A DNA stretch of 64,000 nucleotides, from contig JAIESL010000057.1 of NCBI GenBank assembly GCA_019746095.1, positions 1-64,000 of the forward strand, given 5' to 3'. The stretch is from Caulobacteraceae bacterium. Lineage in GTDB: Bacteria > Pseudomonadota > Alphaproteobacteria > Caulobacterales > Caulobacteraceae. This document shows, in pieces, positions 63,331 to 64,000 of the stretch; the stretch's first letter is position 1; every line of letters begins with the position of its first letter. The notes under the pieces are model-generated. The model was not told the origin of the DNA, made no database searches, and saw only the letters and a program-made list of their open reading frames with translations. Both the position numbers and the translations under genes were made by a program.

Positions 63331-64000
63331 ATGACCTACCAAGCGCCTGTCCGTGATCTCGCCTTCACCCTGCAGGCTGTGGCCGGGATCGACCAGGTAG
63401 CGGCCACGGGTGCCTTTCCGGACTATGACGCCGACCTGCTCGGCGCGGTCCTTGAGGCGGCGGCGCAGTTCTCCGAAGGCGTGCTGGCTCCCCTGAACCG
63501 GATCGGCGACCAGAAGGGCTCGACCTTGGTCGACGGGAACGTGACCGCGGCACCGGGCTTTGCCGACGCCTATCGCCAGTTCGCCGAGGGCGGCTGGACC
63601 GGCCTGTCCGCCCCCACCCACGCCGGCGGTCAGCAACTGCCCAAGGCGCTGGAACTGGCGGCCTTTGAGACCGTCCACGCCGCCAACATGGCCTTCGGCC
63701 TTTGTCCCATGCTGTCGCTGGCCGCGATCGAGGCCCTGGAGGCGCACGGGACGCCGTCGCAGAAGGAGATCTATCTGACGAAGCTGGTCTCGGGCGAATG
63801 GACCGGGGCCATGGTCCTGACCGAGCCGCAGGCGGGCTCGGACCTCGGAGCCCTGACCACCACGGCGACGCCGAACGGCGACGGGACCTGGGCCCTCAAC
63901 GGTCAGAAGATCTACATCACCTGGGGCGACCACGACGCGACCGACAACATCGTCCATCTGGTGCTGGCCCGCCTGCCCGACGCACCGCCCGGACCCAAGG
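63331..64000 (+). CDS. acyl-CoA dehydrogenase, 3'-truncated by window end
   Basis: 'MTYQAPVRDLAFTLQAVAGIDQVAA', 'GAMVLTEPQAGSDLGALTTTATPNGDGTWALNGQKIYITWGDHD'. Confidence 0.93.
   Translation, partial: MTYQAPVRDLAFTLQAVAGIDQVAATGAFPDYDADLLGAVLEAAAQFSEGVLAPLNRIGDQKGSTLVDGNVTAAPGFADAYRQFAEGGWTGLSAPTHAGGQQLPKALELAAFETVHAANMAFGLCPMLSLAAIEALEAHGTPSQKEIYLTKLVSGEWTGAMVLTEPQAGSDLGALTTTATPNGDGTWALNGQKIYITWGDHDATDNIVHLVLARLPDAPPGPK

Overview
GC-rich alphaproteobacterial chromosome segment. Gene content and order (mipZ, hdaA-like gene, glnB-glnA, tatABC, lptFGD-surA-pdxA-rsmA, fabD-fabG-acpP-fabF) suggest Caulobacterales, probably Brevundimonas-like; this taxon call is inference only. The window is mostly housekeeping: aroQ-accB-accC-aat, aspS, gatB and gatCA, pyrB plus a pyrC-like gene, plsY-dprA-topA, mipZ, panC, an LPS transport/OM biogenesis operon, the fab cluster with gmk/yicC/mltG, an SPFH/NfeD pair, tatABC, glnBA, nnrD, yaaA, bdhA, a Sua5/TsaC-type gene, and a 3'-truncated acyl-CoA dehydrogenase at the right edge. 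I saw no rRNA, complete tRNA, CRISPR array, prophage or transposase. The best second-look items are: (1) an 801-aa NrdJ (B12-dependent ribonucleotide reductase) look-alike with a near-canonical C-terminus but no cysteine across its whole central region; (2) two intra-operonic elements built of 7-nt-periodic AGTG units with inverted CACT arms, one of which encodes the PdxA stop codon; (3) a dihydroorotase-like protein lacking the metal-binding HxH motif directly behind pyrB; (4) a 133-bp REP/BIME-like palindrome; (5) paired GANTC sites upstream of mipZ; (6) an apparent CTG start for aat; (7) tandem secreted pentapeptide-repeat proteins with matching cysteine caps; (8) an intrinsic terminator between glnB and glnA. 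All family calls come from reading the translations; no database search was run.
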